From Streptomyces specialis (GTDB lineage: Bacteria; Actinomycetota; Actinomycetes; Streptomycetales; Streptomycetaceae), in contig NZ_LN929894.1 in NCBI RefSeq assembly GCF_001493375.1, positions 62,001-126,000 on the forward strand: a stretch of DNA of 64,000 nt, in the 5' to 3' direction. The notes below the pieces were generated by a model, which worked only from the letters and a program-made list of their open reading frames with translations, was not told the origin of the DNA and ran no database searches. Made by a program: the position numbers and the translations under genes. Shown one piece after another: positions 26,291 to 35,008 of this stretch. How positions within the stretch are numbered: position 1 is the stretch's first letter; every line of letters begins with the position of its first letter.

Positions 26291-26383
26291 GGGGCGGGCG
26301 GCGGGCGGAGGCGGCGGAAATCCGTTCCCCCCGCCGGTGACCGGTTCCCTAGGGTGACGTCCGTGGACAACGGACGAGGGGAC

Positions 26384-27220
26384 ATGATGAGCGGGGACCG
26401 GGTCTGGTTCGTCACCGGGACGAGTTCCGGCTTCGGCCGGGAGCTCGCGCGGGCGGTCGTCGCCCGCGGCGGGCGGGTGGTGGCGACCGCCAGGGACGTG
26501 GAGGCGATCGCGGATCTGGCGGCGCTCGCGCCGGACCGGGTGCGGGCCGTACGGCTGGACGTGACCGACGAGGCGTCGGTGCGGTCGGCCGTCGCCGGGG
26601 CCGAGGAGACCTTCGGCCGGATCGATGTGCTGGTGAACAACGCGGCGTTCGGGCTGCTGGGCGCGTTCGAGGAGCTGACCGACGAGGAGTTGCGCGGCGC
26701 GTTCGAGACGAACCTCTTCGGCGCGCTGGCCGTCACCCGCGCCGTCCTGCCGGGGATGCGGCACCGGCGGGCCGGCCGGATCGTGCAGATGTCGTCGGTG
26801 AACGGTGTGGTGCCCGGGCCGGGCGGAACGGCGTACGTCGGGACGAAGTTCGCGCTGGAGGGGATCTCCGAGGCGCTCGCGGCCGAGGTCGCGCACCTCG
26901 GGATCCGCGTCATGATCGTCGAACCCGGCCCGTTCCGCACGGACTTCGGCGGCCGGTCGCTCCGCTGGGGTGAGCCGATGCGGGACTACGCCACGATCAT
27001 CGCGCCCGCGCGGGAGGCGTTCGAGGCCACGCACGGCACCCAGCCGGGCGACCCGCGCCGAGGTGCCGAGGCGATCATCGAGGCGGTCGGCCTGGACGAG
27101 CCGCCGCTGCGACTCCCGCTGGGAGCGGAGGCGTTCGGCTGGCTGCGCTCCTATCTCCGGTCCCGGGTGGACCAGTTGGACGGCGTCGAGGCGCTGGGCG
27201 CGGACACCGCGTTCCGCTGA
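26384..27220 (+). CDS. SDR-family oxidoreductase
   Basis: A 278-residue short-chain dehydrogenase/reductase. The NAD(P)-binding motif TGTSSGFGRELARA sits at about residue 9 and the NNAAFG motif near 85. The catalytic Ser lies in IVQMSSVNGVVPGPGG and the YxxxK pair in AYVGTKFALEGISEAL near 155. The pattern is that of classical SDRs of the oxidoreductase/epimerase kind often annotated as YdfG-like. Substrate unknown. ATG at 26384 (or 26387) follows GAGGGGAC; the GTG at 26354 has a poorer site. Confidence 0.9.
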   Translation: MMSGDRVWFVTGTSSGFGRELARAVVARGGRVVATARDVEAIADLAALAPDRVRAVRLDVTDEASVRSAVAGAEETFGRIDVLVNNAAFGLLGAFEELTDEELRGAFETNLFGALAVTRAVLPGMRHRRAGRIVQMSSVNGVVPGPGGTAYVGTKFALEGISEALAAEVAHLGIRVMIVEPGPFRTDFGGRSLRWGEPMRDYATIIAPAREAFEATHGTQPGDPRRGAEAIIEAVGLDEPPLRLPLGAEAFGWLRSYLRSRVDQLDGVEALGADTAFR

Positions 27221-27237
27221 CGGCCGGCGCCGCACGG

Positions 27238-28013
<776 letters not shown>

Positions 28014-28017
<4 letters not shown>

Positions 28018-29141
28018 AACTCGCCCCGTTTCCGCAGGATGAGGAGGAACAGCGGCACGCCGAGCAGCGCGGTGAACACCCCGACCGGCACCTCCCGGGG
28101 CGTGAACGCGATCCGCGCCAGCGCGTCCGCCCACACCAGGAACACCGCGCCGGCCAGCGCGGTGAACGGCAGCAGCACCCGGTGCGTCGGCCCGACCAGG
28201 AACCGCACGCCGTGCGGCACGATCAGGCCGACGAAGCCGATCGCGCCGACCGACGCCACCGCCACCGACGTCATCAGCGCGGTCACGACCAGCAGCGTCG
28301 CGCGGGTGGCGCGCACCCCGACGCCCAGCGACGCGGCCGTGTCCGCGCCGAACGCGAAACCGTCCAGGGCGCCCGCGCACGCCCACGTCACGGCCAGCCC
28401 GACCACGGTGGTGACCGCGCCGATGACGACGACGTCCCAGCGCGCCGATGCCATGGACCCCAGCAGCCAGTGCGTGATCGCCCGGGTGGTGTCGGCGTCG
28501 CCGGACGCCATCAGGATCAGCGCCGTGACGGCGGCGAAGAACTCGCCGACGATCACCCCGGTCAGCACGATCCGCAGCGAGTCCAGGCCGCCGCGCCGCA
28601 GCAGGATCAGCAGCAGCCCGAACGACAGCAGGGCGCCGGTGAACGCGCCGCCGGTGACGCCGAGAGAGCCGGCGCCGATGCCGAGGACCACGACGACGAC
28701 CGCGCCGGTCGAGGCGCCCGAGGAGACGCCCAGCAGGTAGGGCTCGGCCAGCGCGTTGCGGGTGACGGCCTGGAGCACCGCGCCGCAGACGGCCAGCGCG
28801 GCGCCGACCAGGGCGGCCAGCAGCACGCGCGGCAGCCGCAGGTCCCAGATCAGGCTGTCGAGCAGCGGCGGCAGCGGCTCGACGGCCAGGCCGAGCCGCC
28901 CGCCGAGGGCGCGGCCCAGCTCGCCGTAGCCGACGTCGGCGGAGCCGATCCGCACCGACGCGGCGACCGAGAGCAGCAGGGCCGCGGTCCCGAGCAGGCC
29001 GAGCGCCGTACGGGACAGCCTGCCGCCCGTCGCCACCGGCGGTGGCGTGACCGGCTGTGGCCCGGGCAGCGCGCGGGCCGAGGGGTGCAGCACGCCCAGC
29101 AGGTCGCGCCCGGACCCGGCGGGGGCGCGGCTAACCGGCAT
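28014..29141 (-). CDS. FecCD-family ABC permease
   Basis: A 375-residue BtuC/FecCD-type permease with about nine or ten membrane segments. Markers are DLRLPRVLLAALVGAALAVC, GAVLQAVTRNALAEPYLLGV with SSGAS, and SVGAIGFVGLIVPHGVRFLV with GPTHR. It imports a ferric siderophore or corrinoid as a homodimer with the ATPase. ATG at 29141 overlaps the end of the binding-protein gene by 11 bases. An extended N-terminus of about 45 residues precedes the first membrane helix. Confidence 0.92.
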
Positions 29142-30132
29142 AGCCCAGGTCCCGCAGGCCCTCGGCGACCAGGCGCAGGGTGTTCACGCTGCGCACCGAG
29201 GGGTCCATCTCGATGCCGGGCACCTCGATGATCCTGGTCTCCCGGACCGCGTCGAGCCGGGAGACGACGGGGTGGTCGCGCAGCATCGTGAGCTTCTCCT
29301 CGGCGCTGTCACCGGGCGCCCCGCGTTCGGACAGGTCGCCGATGACCAGCAGGTCGGGGTCCCGTTCGGCGATCTCCTCCCAGGTGACCTCCGGCCACTG
29401 CTCGTCCACGTCGTCGAACGCGTTGACCACGCCGAGGCGTTGGCTGATGTCGCTGGGTATGCCGCCGTTCCCGGCCACGTACGGCAGGCCGTTGAACACC
29501 GAGTACAGCCACACCACGGTCGGCGGGTCCGTGACCGTCTCACGGGTCTCCTCGGCCTCCTCGACCACCTGCCGCTGCTCGGCGATCAGTTCGGCGGCAC
29601 GGTCCTCGACGCCGAAGATCCGGCCGAGGTTCTCGTAGTCCACGAAGAGCCGGTCGAACGGGGTCAGCCCGGCCTCGTTGTCCTCCGGGCAGTCCACCGC
29701 GCTGACGTACGAGGGCAGTCCGAGTTCCGCCAGCTCCTCGCGGGTCCCGGCGCGGTCCCTGCTGTACAGCGCGGCGAACGAGGCGACCGTCACATCCGGT
29801 GTCGCCTCGCGCAGTTGCTCGCCGGTGAGGATGTCGGGGCTGAGCACGGGCACCTGTTCGTACGCCTCCCGGTACCGCGGCGCGATGTCCGTCACCAGAT
29901 GGGCCGTTCCCACCATGCGGTCCTCAAGGCCCAGCTCCAGCAGCATTTCCGTGGCGCCCTGGTCGAGGGCGACGGCCCGTTCCGGTGCGCGGTCGAACGA
30001 CAGGTCCCGGCCGCAACTGGCGACCGTCACCGCCCCGTTGGAACCGGACCTGTCCTGCCCGCCGGAGTCGGCGCAGCCCGCGGCGACCAGGGCGAGGGCG
30101 AACACGAGGCCGGCGCGGGCGCGTTGCGGCAT
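29131..30132 (-). CDS. Siderophore/cobalamin-binding lipoprotein (FecB-like)
   Basis: A 333-residue periplasmic-binding-type protein. The signal peptide ends in the lipobox LVAAGC near residue 20, so it is lipid-anchored. The type III solute-binding core is seen in RAVALDQGATEMLLELGLED, PDVTVASFAALYSRDRAG and ERDPDLLVIGDLSERG. ATG at 30132 has the ribosome site GGAGGTACCTCC. The gene is first of a fecB-CD-E operon and divergent from the MFS/dioxygenase gene, a frequent arrangement in siderophore loci. Confidence 0.9.
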   Translation of the reverse strand: MPQRARAGLVFALALVAAGCADSGGQDRSGSNGAVTVASCGRDLSFDRAPERAVALDQGATEMLLELGLEDRMVGTAHLVTDIAPRYREAYEQVPVLSPDILTGEQLREATPDVTVASFAALYSRDRAGTREELAELGLPSYVSAVDCPEDNEAGLTPFDRLFVDYENLGRIFGVEDRAAELIAEQRQVVEEAEETRETVTDPPTVVWLYSVFNGLPYVAGNGGIPSDISQRLGVVNAFDDVDEQWPEVTWEEIAERDPDLLVIGDLSERGAPGDSAEEKLTMLRDHPVVSRLDAVRETRIIEVPGIEMDPSVRSVNTLRLVAEGLRDLGYAG

Positions 30133-30239
30133 GGAGGTACCTCCGGACGGGCGGGGAGCGGTCGAACCGGCCGGAAACGCGCGGTCCTCCACGCTCATGC
30201 GATAGTGACGCAGATGCTAGTCATATGCAGGAAGCCTCG

Positions 30240-32015
30240 ATGAGGCGGCCACCCCGAACGCCGGACACGGCCCTGGGCGCCGCCCGGGCGGACCCGTCCC
30301 TCCTGCGGGACGGGCCGTTTCTGCGCCTGTGGTCGGGCACCACCGCCTCCGGACTGGCGACGTGGGCCATGCCGTTCGTCCTCGGGCTCGCCGTACTGGA
30401 CCGCTCCCTGTCCGCCGGGGGGCTCGGCCTGGTGCTGGCCGCCCGCACCGCCGGGTTCCTCGTCGCCGTGCCGGTCGGCGGCGTGCTGGCCGACCGGCAC
30501 GCGCGCCGGGGCGTGGTGCGGGGCGCGGCCCTGGCCGCCGCCGCGGCGACCCCGGTGGTCGCGGCGGGACTGGGCCGCTCGGTGGCGGTGATGGCCGTCG
30601 CGGCCGTGGTGGTCGGCGCCGGACAGGGCGCGTGCCGGCCCGCGTTCCAGGCGCTCCCCGCCGAGGTCGTCGCCGCGCCGCGCCGCCGCCGCGCCAACGC
30701 GGCCATGTCGCTGGCGGTGCGGGTCACCACCCTCGTCGCCCCCGCCGGGGCGGCCCTGCTCGCCGTCGTCCTGAGCCCCGCCGCGCTGCTGCTGGGCACC
30801 GGCCTGCTGTGGCTGGCCCCCGCCCTCCTCCCGCCCCCGGGAACGGGCACCCCGCGCGCCGACCCGGCGGCCGAACGGGTCCCGTTCCACGCGGAGTTCG
30901 CCGAGGGGGTCCGCGAGGCCGGGCGGCACCCGTGGTTCCTCGCCGGGCTGGCGGCGCTGACGACCGTCATCGCCACCGGCTACTCCGCCACCGGCGTCAT
31001 CCTGCCGCTGGTCAGCCGCGACCGGTACGGCAGCGAGGCCGTGCTCGCGGCGGCCCTCACCGCGTACACCGTCGGCGCGCTCGCCGGGGCCCTGCTCGTC
31101 GCCCGCCGGCCGGCCCGCGCCGAGGGCTGGGCCGCGCTGGCCGGTCTGGCCTGCTACGGCTTCGCGCCGCTGGGGCTGCTGCTCCCCGGGCCCGCCGCCC
31201 TGGTCGTCGTCGGCTACTTCCTCGCCGGGGCGGGCATCGAACTGTTCAACGTGCCCTGGTTCACCGCCACTCAGCGGGAGGTGGCGCCCGACCGGCTGGC
31301 CCGGGTGTCGTCGCTGGACTTCCTGCTCTCCTACGGGCTGGCCCCGGTCGGCCTCGCGCTCATCGCCCCGGCGGCCGACACGTTCGGCACCGGGCCGGTC
31401 CTGGGCGTCTGCGCCCGGCTGCGGCAGCTCTTCCCGACGCGGCTGCGGCACTCCCGCGACGGGAAGCCGGTGCACCTGCACGCCGACAGCTTCGACGTCG
31501 TCGTGGACACCGGCGGCGCGCCGGTCCGCCGCCGCGACCCCGACGAGGACCACGTGCTGGTCCAGTGCGTCACCGCGGCGCCCTCCGGCGGCGGGTCGTT
31601 CGTCCTGGACGCCTACCGGTTCGTGGACGAACTCGCCGAGACCGACCCGGAGCTGTGGGAGTTCCTCACCACCGCCGACGTCGATCTGTACGGGGCCTGG
31701 GCCGACCTGCGCGGCGTGCCCGCCGTGCCCCGCGTGGGCCGGCACGTCGAGTACACCCGCGCCGGGCGGCGCGTCGTCCGCCGCCCCGACGGCGCCGCCC
31801 CGCTGCACCGGGACCCGGACGAGGACCATATCCGGGCGATGCTGGCCCGGTTCGGGGAACGCGTCCACGCCCTCGAGCCCCGCCTGCCCCGTTTCACGCT
31901 CGCCCCGGGCGAGGTGCTGCTGCTGGACAACTACCGTTGCTGGCACGGCCGCGACGCCCACACCGGTGACCGTGTGGTCCGCATCCTCACCCTGCGCACC
32001 GACGAGGCCCGCTGA
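30240..32015 (+). CDS. MFS exporter joined in frame to a TauD-like dioxygenase (probable chimera)
   Basis: One 591-codon frame joins two unrelated proteins. Residues 1-395 are a major facilitator of the siderophore-exporter kind (LRLWSGTTASGLATWAMPFV, later FTATQREVAPDRLARVSSLD) that stops one helix short, at GTGPVLGVCA. Residues 396-591 are a TauD/clavaminate-synthase-type Fe(II)/2-oxoglutarate dioxygenase, with HAD near 420, NYRCWHGRDAH near 565 and the final Arg in VRILTLR; its first 60 or more residues are missing. No adapter is visible at the junction near 31415. A true deletion-fusion is possible, but a chimeric assembly is likelier. ATG at 30240 follows CAGGAAG. Confidence 0.65.
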   Translation: MRRPPRTPDTALGAARADPSLLRDGPFLRLWSGTTASGLATWAMPFVLGLAVLDRSLSAGGLGLVLAARTAGFLVAVPVGGVLADRHARRGVVRGAALAAAAATPVVAAGLGRSVAVMAVAAVVVGAGQGACRPAFQALPAEVVAAPRRRRANAAMSLAVRVTTLVAPAGAALLAVVLSPAALLLGTGLLWLAPALLPPPGTGTPRADPAAERVPFHAEFAEGVREAGRHPWFLAGLAALTTVIATGYSATGVILPLVSRDRYGSEAVLAAALTAYTVGALAGALLVARRPARAEGWAALAGLACYGFAPLGLLLPGPAALVVVGYFLAGAGIELFNVPWFTATQREVAPDRLARVSSLDFLLSYGLAPVGLALIAPAADTFGTGPVLGVCARLRQLFPTRLRHSRDGKPVHLHADSFDVVVDTGGAPVRRRDPDEDHVLVQCVTAAPSGGGSFVLDAYRFVDELAETDPELWEFLTTADVDLYGAWADLRGVPAVPRVGRHVEYTRAGRRVVRRPDGAAPLHRDPDEDHIRAMLARFGERVHALEPRLPRFTLAPGEVLLLDNYRCWHGRDAHTGDRVVRILTLRTDEAR

Positions 32016-32030
32016 GCCGGGCGGCCCCGG

Positions 32031-33218
32031 TCAGACCCGTTCCGCCGGGGGGAAGCCGTGGCGCCGGGCCACGGCGGCCGTCAGCAGCGAGACCGCCAGC
32101 AGCGCGCACGCCGTCCACGGCAGCGCGCCCGTGCCCGCGCCCGCCAGAACGGCCCCGCCGAGGAGGGAACCACCGGCCATCCCGACGTTCCAGCCCGTGA
32201 CCCACAGGGAGTTGGCCGTGTCGGCGTCCCGGGGAGCCGCCCGTACCCCGGCGGTCTGCATGAGCGTCGGGATGCCGCCGTGCGTCACCCCCCACAGCGC
32301 CGCGGCCGGCACCACCACCGCCGTGACGTGCCCGCACGCACCGAAGGCCGCCAGGCACAGCGCGGCCAGCCCGAGCAGCCCGAGGAGCGCGGCGCGCGGC
32401 CGGCGGTCGGCCGTGGCCCCGGCCAGCCAGACCCCGCCCATGGAGCCGAGTCCGAAGACGAACAGCAGCGTCCCGGTGCCGACGCCGATCCCGGCCCGTT
32501 CCACGAACGGCGCGATGTACGTGTACAGCACGTAGAAGCCCAGCACCATCGCGAGCGACGCGGCGTTGACCGACACGATCCCGGGCGTCCTGACCGTCCT
32601 CATCAGCCCCGCGCCGTGCCCGGCCGCCTCGCCCGGCAGAGGCGGCAGGTACCGGAGCGCGAGGGCGGCCAGCGCGGCGGCGAGCGCGGTGAGGAGCCAG
32701 AACGTGGCCCGCCAGCCGACGAGTCCGCTCAGCGCCGTCCCGGCCGGGATGCCGAGGGACAGCCCGGCCGTCATCCCGGCCAGCGCCGTGGCGATGGCCT
32801 TGCCGGCCGCGTGCGGCGCCAGCCGCGCGGCGTAGGCGGGGACCATCGCCCACAGCAGCCCGGCGCACACCCCGGACAGCACCCGTGCCACCAGCGTCAC
32901 CGCGAAGGCGCCGGACACCGCCGTCACCGCGTTGGTGGCCGCGAAGCCGAGCAGCAGCGCCACCAGCAGCGCCCGGCGGGGCAGGGCCAGGGTCCAGGCG
33001 GTCATCGGGATCGCGGTACCGGCCGCCGCCAGCGCGTACACGGTGATCAGCAGCCCGGCGCGGGACTCGGTCACGCCGAGTCCGGCGCTCATCGCGGGCA
33101 GCCCGCCCGCCGGGAGCGCCTCGGTGAGGATGGTGACGAAGGCGGCGGCGGCCAGGACGAGCAGCCCGCGCAGCGGCCACCCCGGCGAGGCGGTGGCGGC
33201 CGGGGCGTGGGGGGCGGG
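32031..33218 (-). CDS. MFS transporter (Cmx/AraJ-like), N-terminus cut
   Basis: A 12-helix major facilitator of the Cmx/CmrA or arabinose-efflux class. The frame continues upstream of the ATG at 33092 as PLRGLLVLAAAAFVTILTEA then LPAGGLPAMSAGLGVTES, so the true start lies within or beyond the adapter at 33221. Later helices include AGKAIATALAGMTAGLSLG and TLMQTAGVRAAPRDADTANS. It is probably an efflux pump of unknown substrate. The MerR gene on the same strand, across the join, is a possible regulator if the two contigs really adjoin. Confidence 0.82.
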   Translation of the reverse strand, partial: PAPHAPAATASPGWPLRGLLVLAAAAFVTILTEALPAGGLPAMSAGLGVTESRAGLLITVYALAAAGTAIPMTAWTLALPRRALLVALLLGFAATNAVTAVSGAFAVTLVARVLSGVCAGLLWAMVPAYAARLAPHAAGKAIATALAGMTAGLSLGIPAGTALSGLVGWRATFWLLTALAAALAALALRYLPPLPGEAAGHGAGLMRTVRTPGIVSVNAASLAMVLGFYVLYTYIAPFVERAGIGVGTGTLLFVFGLGSMGGVWLAGATADRRPRAALLGLLGLAALCLAAFGACGHVTAVVVPAAALWGVTHGGIPTLMQTAGVRAAPRDADTANSLWVTGWNVGMAGGSLLGGAVLAGAGTGALPWTACALLAVSLLTAAVARRHGFPPAERV

Positions 33219-33220
33219 GG

Positions 33221-33385
33221 CTCGCGTTTACTCACAGCCTCTGCCCCCCACCGGACGGGTCCGGCTGGTGTAGGGGGGGGCAGCGGCGTGTCGCGCCTCC
33301 TCATTTTTATTTTCACACAGCGCGGCGCCCTCCAAGCCCGCGCGTGGGAGGAGAGAGAGGAGTGTAAGAGAGATATAAGAGACAC
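33221..33385. other. Nextera adapter join 4
   Basis: GTGTAG at about 33268 and the upstream TTACTCACAGCCTCTGCC match a corrupted mosaic end plus P5 tail. A T-rich run at 33303 and GATATAAGAGACAC at 33372-33385 mark the reverse side. It cuts both the MFS start and the MerR end. Confidence 0.85.
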
Positions 33386-33760
33386 CCCCGGCGCGGTCCC
33401 CGCCGCCGTGCGCGCCGCGCCGAGGTAGGCGTCGATGGCGTCGCGGTTGCGGATCAGGCACCGGATCCGCCGGTCGAGCTGCTCCCGCTCCCGCGCCACC
33501 TGATCGAGCATCTCCGCGCACGGCACCCTCGGCAGCAGCTCCGCCGGGCCGTCGAGGTACGGGAGGATGTCGCGGATGATCCGGGTCGGCAGGCCGCAGT
33601 CGATCAGGCCCCGGATCTGCCGCACGACCTCGTCGGCGCCGTCGCAGTAGTCGCGGTACCCGTTGCCGCCGCGCGCGGGGCGGATCAGCCCCTCCTCCTC
33701 GTAGTAGCGCAGCGCCCGGACGCTCACGCCCGTCATCCGCGACAGCTCGCCGATCCTCAT
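33386..33760 (-). CDS. MerR-family regulator, C-terminus cut
   Basis: About 125 codons of a MerR regulator. The winged-helix start is RIGELSRMTGVSVRALRYYE then EEGLIRPARGGNGYRDY. The coiled coil follows (EMLDQVAREREQLDRRIRCL). A Cys sits at IDCGLP and another at RVPCAEM. The last natural residues are about YLGAARTAAGTAPG; the stop codon is lost in adapter. ATG at 33760 has GAGGTG upstream. It faces a promoter with a MerR-type spacer palindrome. Confidence 0.85.
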
Positions 33761-33785
33761 GTGACGCACCTCATGGGTCCTCGGA

Positions 33786-33820
33786 TTGACCCTCACGTTG
33801 ACGTGAGGCTTTTACGTTAA
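33786..33820 (+). promoter_or_regulatory. MerR-type promoter with palindromic spacer
   Basis: A -35-like TTGACC (33786-33791) is followed by the perfect inverted repeat CCTCACGTTGACGTGAGG (33791-33808) and a -10-like TTACGT/TACGTT around 33812-33818. The spacer of about 20 bp and the palindrome between the two elements are the MerR arrangement. It points toward the esterase gene. The palindrome differs from the E. coli SoxR-box core at only a few positions. Confidence 0.7.
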
Positions 33821-33858
33821 CGCTCCTCAGCCGCACCGAGGAAGACGGAGGGCACATC

Positions 33859-34857
33859 GTGCGAACCGACCCGGGCGTCACCGGCCGCATCGACCCGGAC
33901 GTGCGCGAGGGCCTCAAGGCCCTGCACGCGCTGACCGGGCCCGGTGGCCTGGTGAACCACGCCATCCCGCGCCAGCGCGAACTCTACGAGGAGATGAACC
34001 GGGCGGCCCTCGCCGCCCAGCCGCCCGACGACCGGGTCGAGCACGAGGACCTCACCGTCCCCGGGCCGCCCGGCGCGCCCGCCGTGGCGGTACGGGTCTA
34101 CCGGCCCGCCGGGAGCGCGGGCGGCGACCCGCTCCCCGGCATCCTCTACATCCACGGCGGCGGCATGATCACCGGCAGCGTCGACACCGACCACCGGCAG
34201 GTGCTGCCGCTGGTCACGGGCGTCCACGCGGTCGTCGTCTCCGTCGGATACCGCCTGGCGCCCGAACACCCGGACCCCGCACCGGTCGAGGACTGCTACG
34301 CGGCGTTCGTGTGGCTGGCCCGCGAAGCCGGCCGGCTCGGCGTGGACCCCCGGCGGCTGGCGCTCTACGGCGGCAGCGCGGGCGGCGGCCTGGCCGCCGG
34401 CGTCGCGCTCCTCGCCCGCGACCGGGGAACACCCGGGGCGGCCTTCGTGATGCTGCCCTACCCGATGCTCGACGACCGCAACACGACACCCTCCAGCCAC
34501 CAGATCACCGACGTCGGGATCTGGGACCGCGCGGCCAACCTCCAGGGCTGGCGGGCGCTGCTCGGCGACCGCGCCGGCACCGCGGACGTCAGCCCCTACG
34601 CCGCCCCGGCCCGCGCCGAGGACCTCCGCGGCCTGCCGCCCACCTACCTGGACGTCGGCGACCTCGACCTGTTCCGCGACGAGGACATCGACTTCGCGGC
34701 ACGGCTGGCGCGCGCCGGGGTCCCGGTGGAGCTGCACGTCTACCCCGGAGGCGTCCACGCGAGCGAACTCCTCGCCCCCGGCTCCGAACTCGGCACCCGC
34801 GTCACCGGCTACCGCCTGGCCGCCCTCAACCGGGCCCTGAACCCCCCGGCCCGGTGA
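33859..34857 (+). CDS. Alpha/beta hydrolase (HSL-type esterase/lipase)
   Basis: A 332-residue hormone-sensitive-lipase-family hydrolase. HGGG is in LYIHGGGMITGS near residue 95, the nucleophile elbow in LYGGSAGGGLAAGVALL near 175, the acid in YLDVGDLDLFRDED near 270 and the His in VYPGGVHASELL near 300. It should cleave carboxyl esters in the cytosol. GTG at 33859 has GGAGG eight bases upstream. Its promoter carries a MerR-type operator, so it is probably induced by the ligand of the adjoining MerR protein. Confidence 0.92.
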   Translation: MRTDPGVTGRIDPDVREGLKALHALTGPGGLVNHAIPRQRELYEEMNRAALAAQPPDDRVEHEDLTVPGPPGAPAVAVRVYRPAGSAGGDPLPGILYIHGGGMITGSVDTDHRQVLPLVTGVHAVVVSVGYRLAPEHPDPAPVEDCYAAFVWLAREAGRLGVDPRRLALYGGSAGGGLAAGVALLARDRGTPGAAFVMLPYPMLDDRNTTPSSHQITDVGIWDRAANLQGWRALLGDRAGTADVSPYAAPARAEDLRGLPPTYLDVGDLDLFRDEDIDFAARLARAGVPVELHVYPGGVHASELLAPGSELGTRVTGYRLAALNRALNPPAR

Positions 34858-35008
34858 CACCCGCGCCCTGACGGCACCGCGTTCCCGTCGTCAGGATCGC
34901 GTATACCGGGCGGTCACCGGCCCGGGGATGTGGTTACGCTTCTTGGGGACCCCGGCCCGGCCGGGGCCCCTGGGACAAGGGCGACCAGGAGCGCAGAGGG
35001 GACGAGCC

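Noticed and set aside
31415..32015. Calling the MFS/dioxygenase a new bifunctional siderophore enzyme
   Set aside because: Both halves look truncated, and the window contains several other chimeric joins, so an artefact is likelier until read support is shown.
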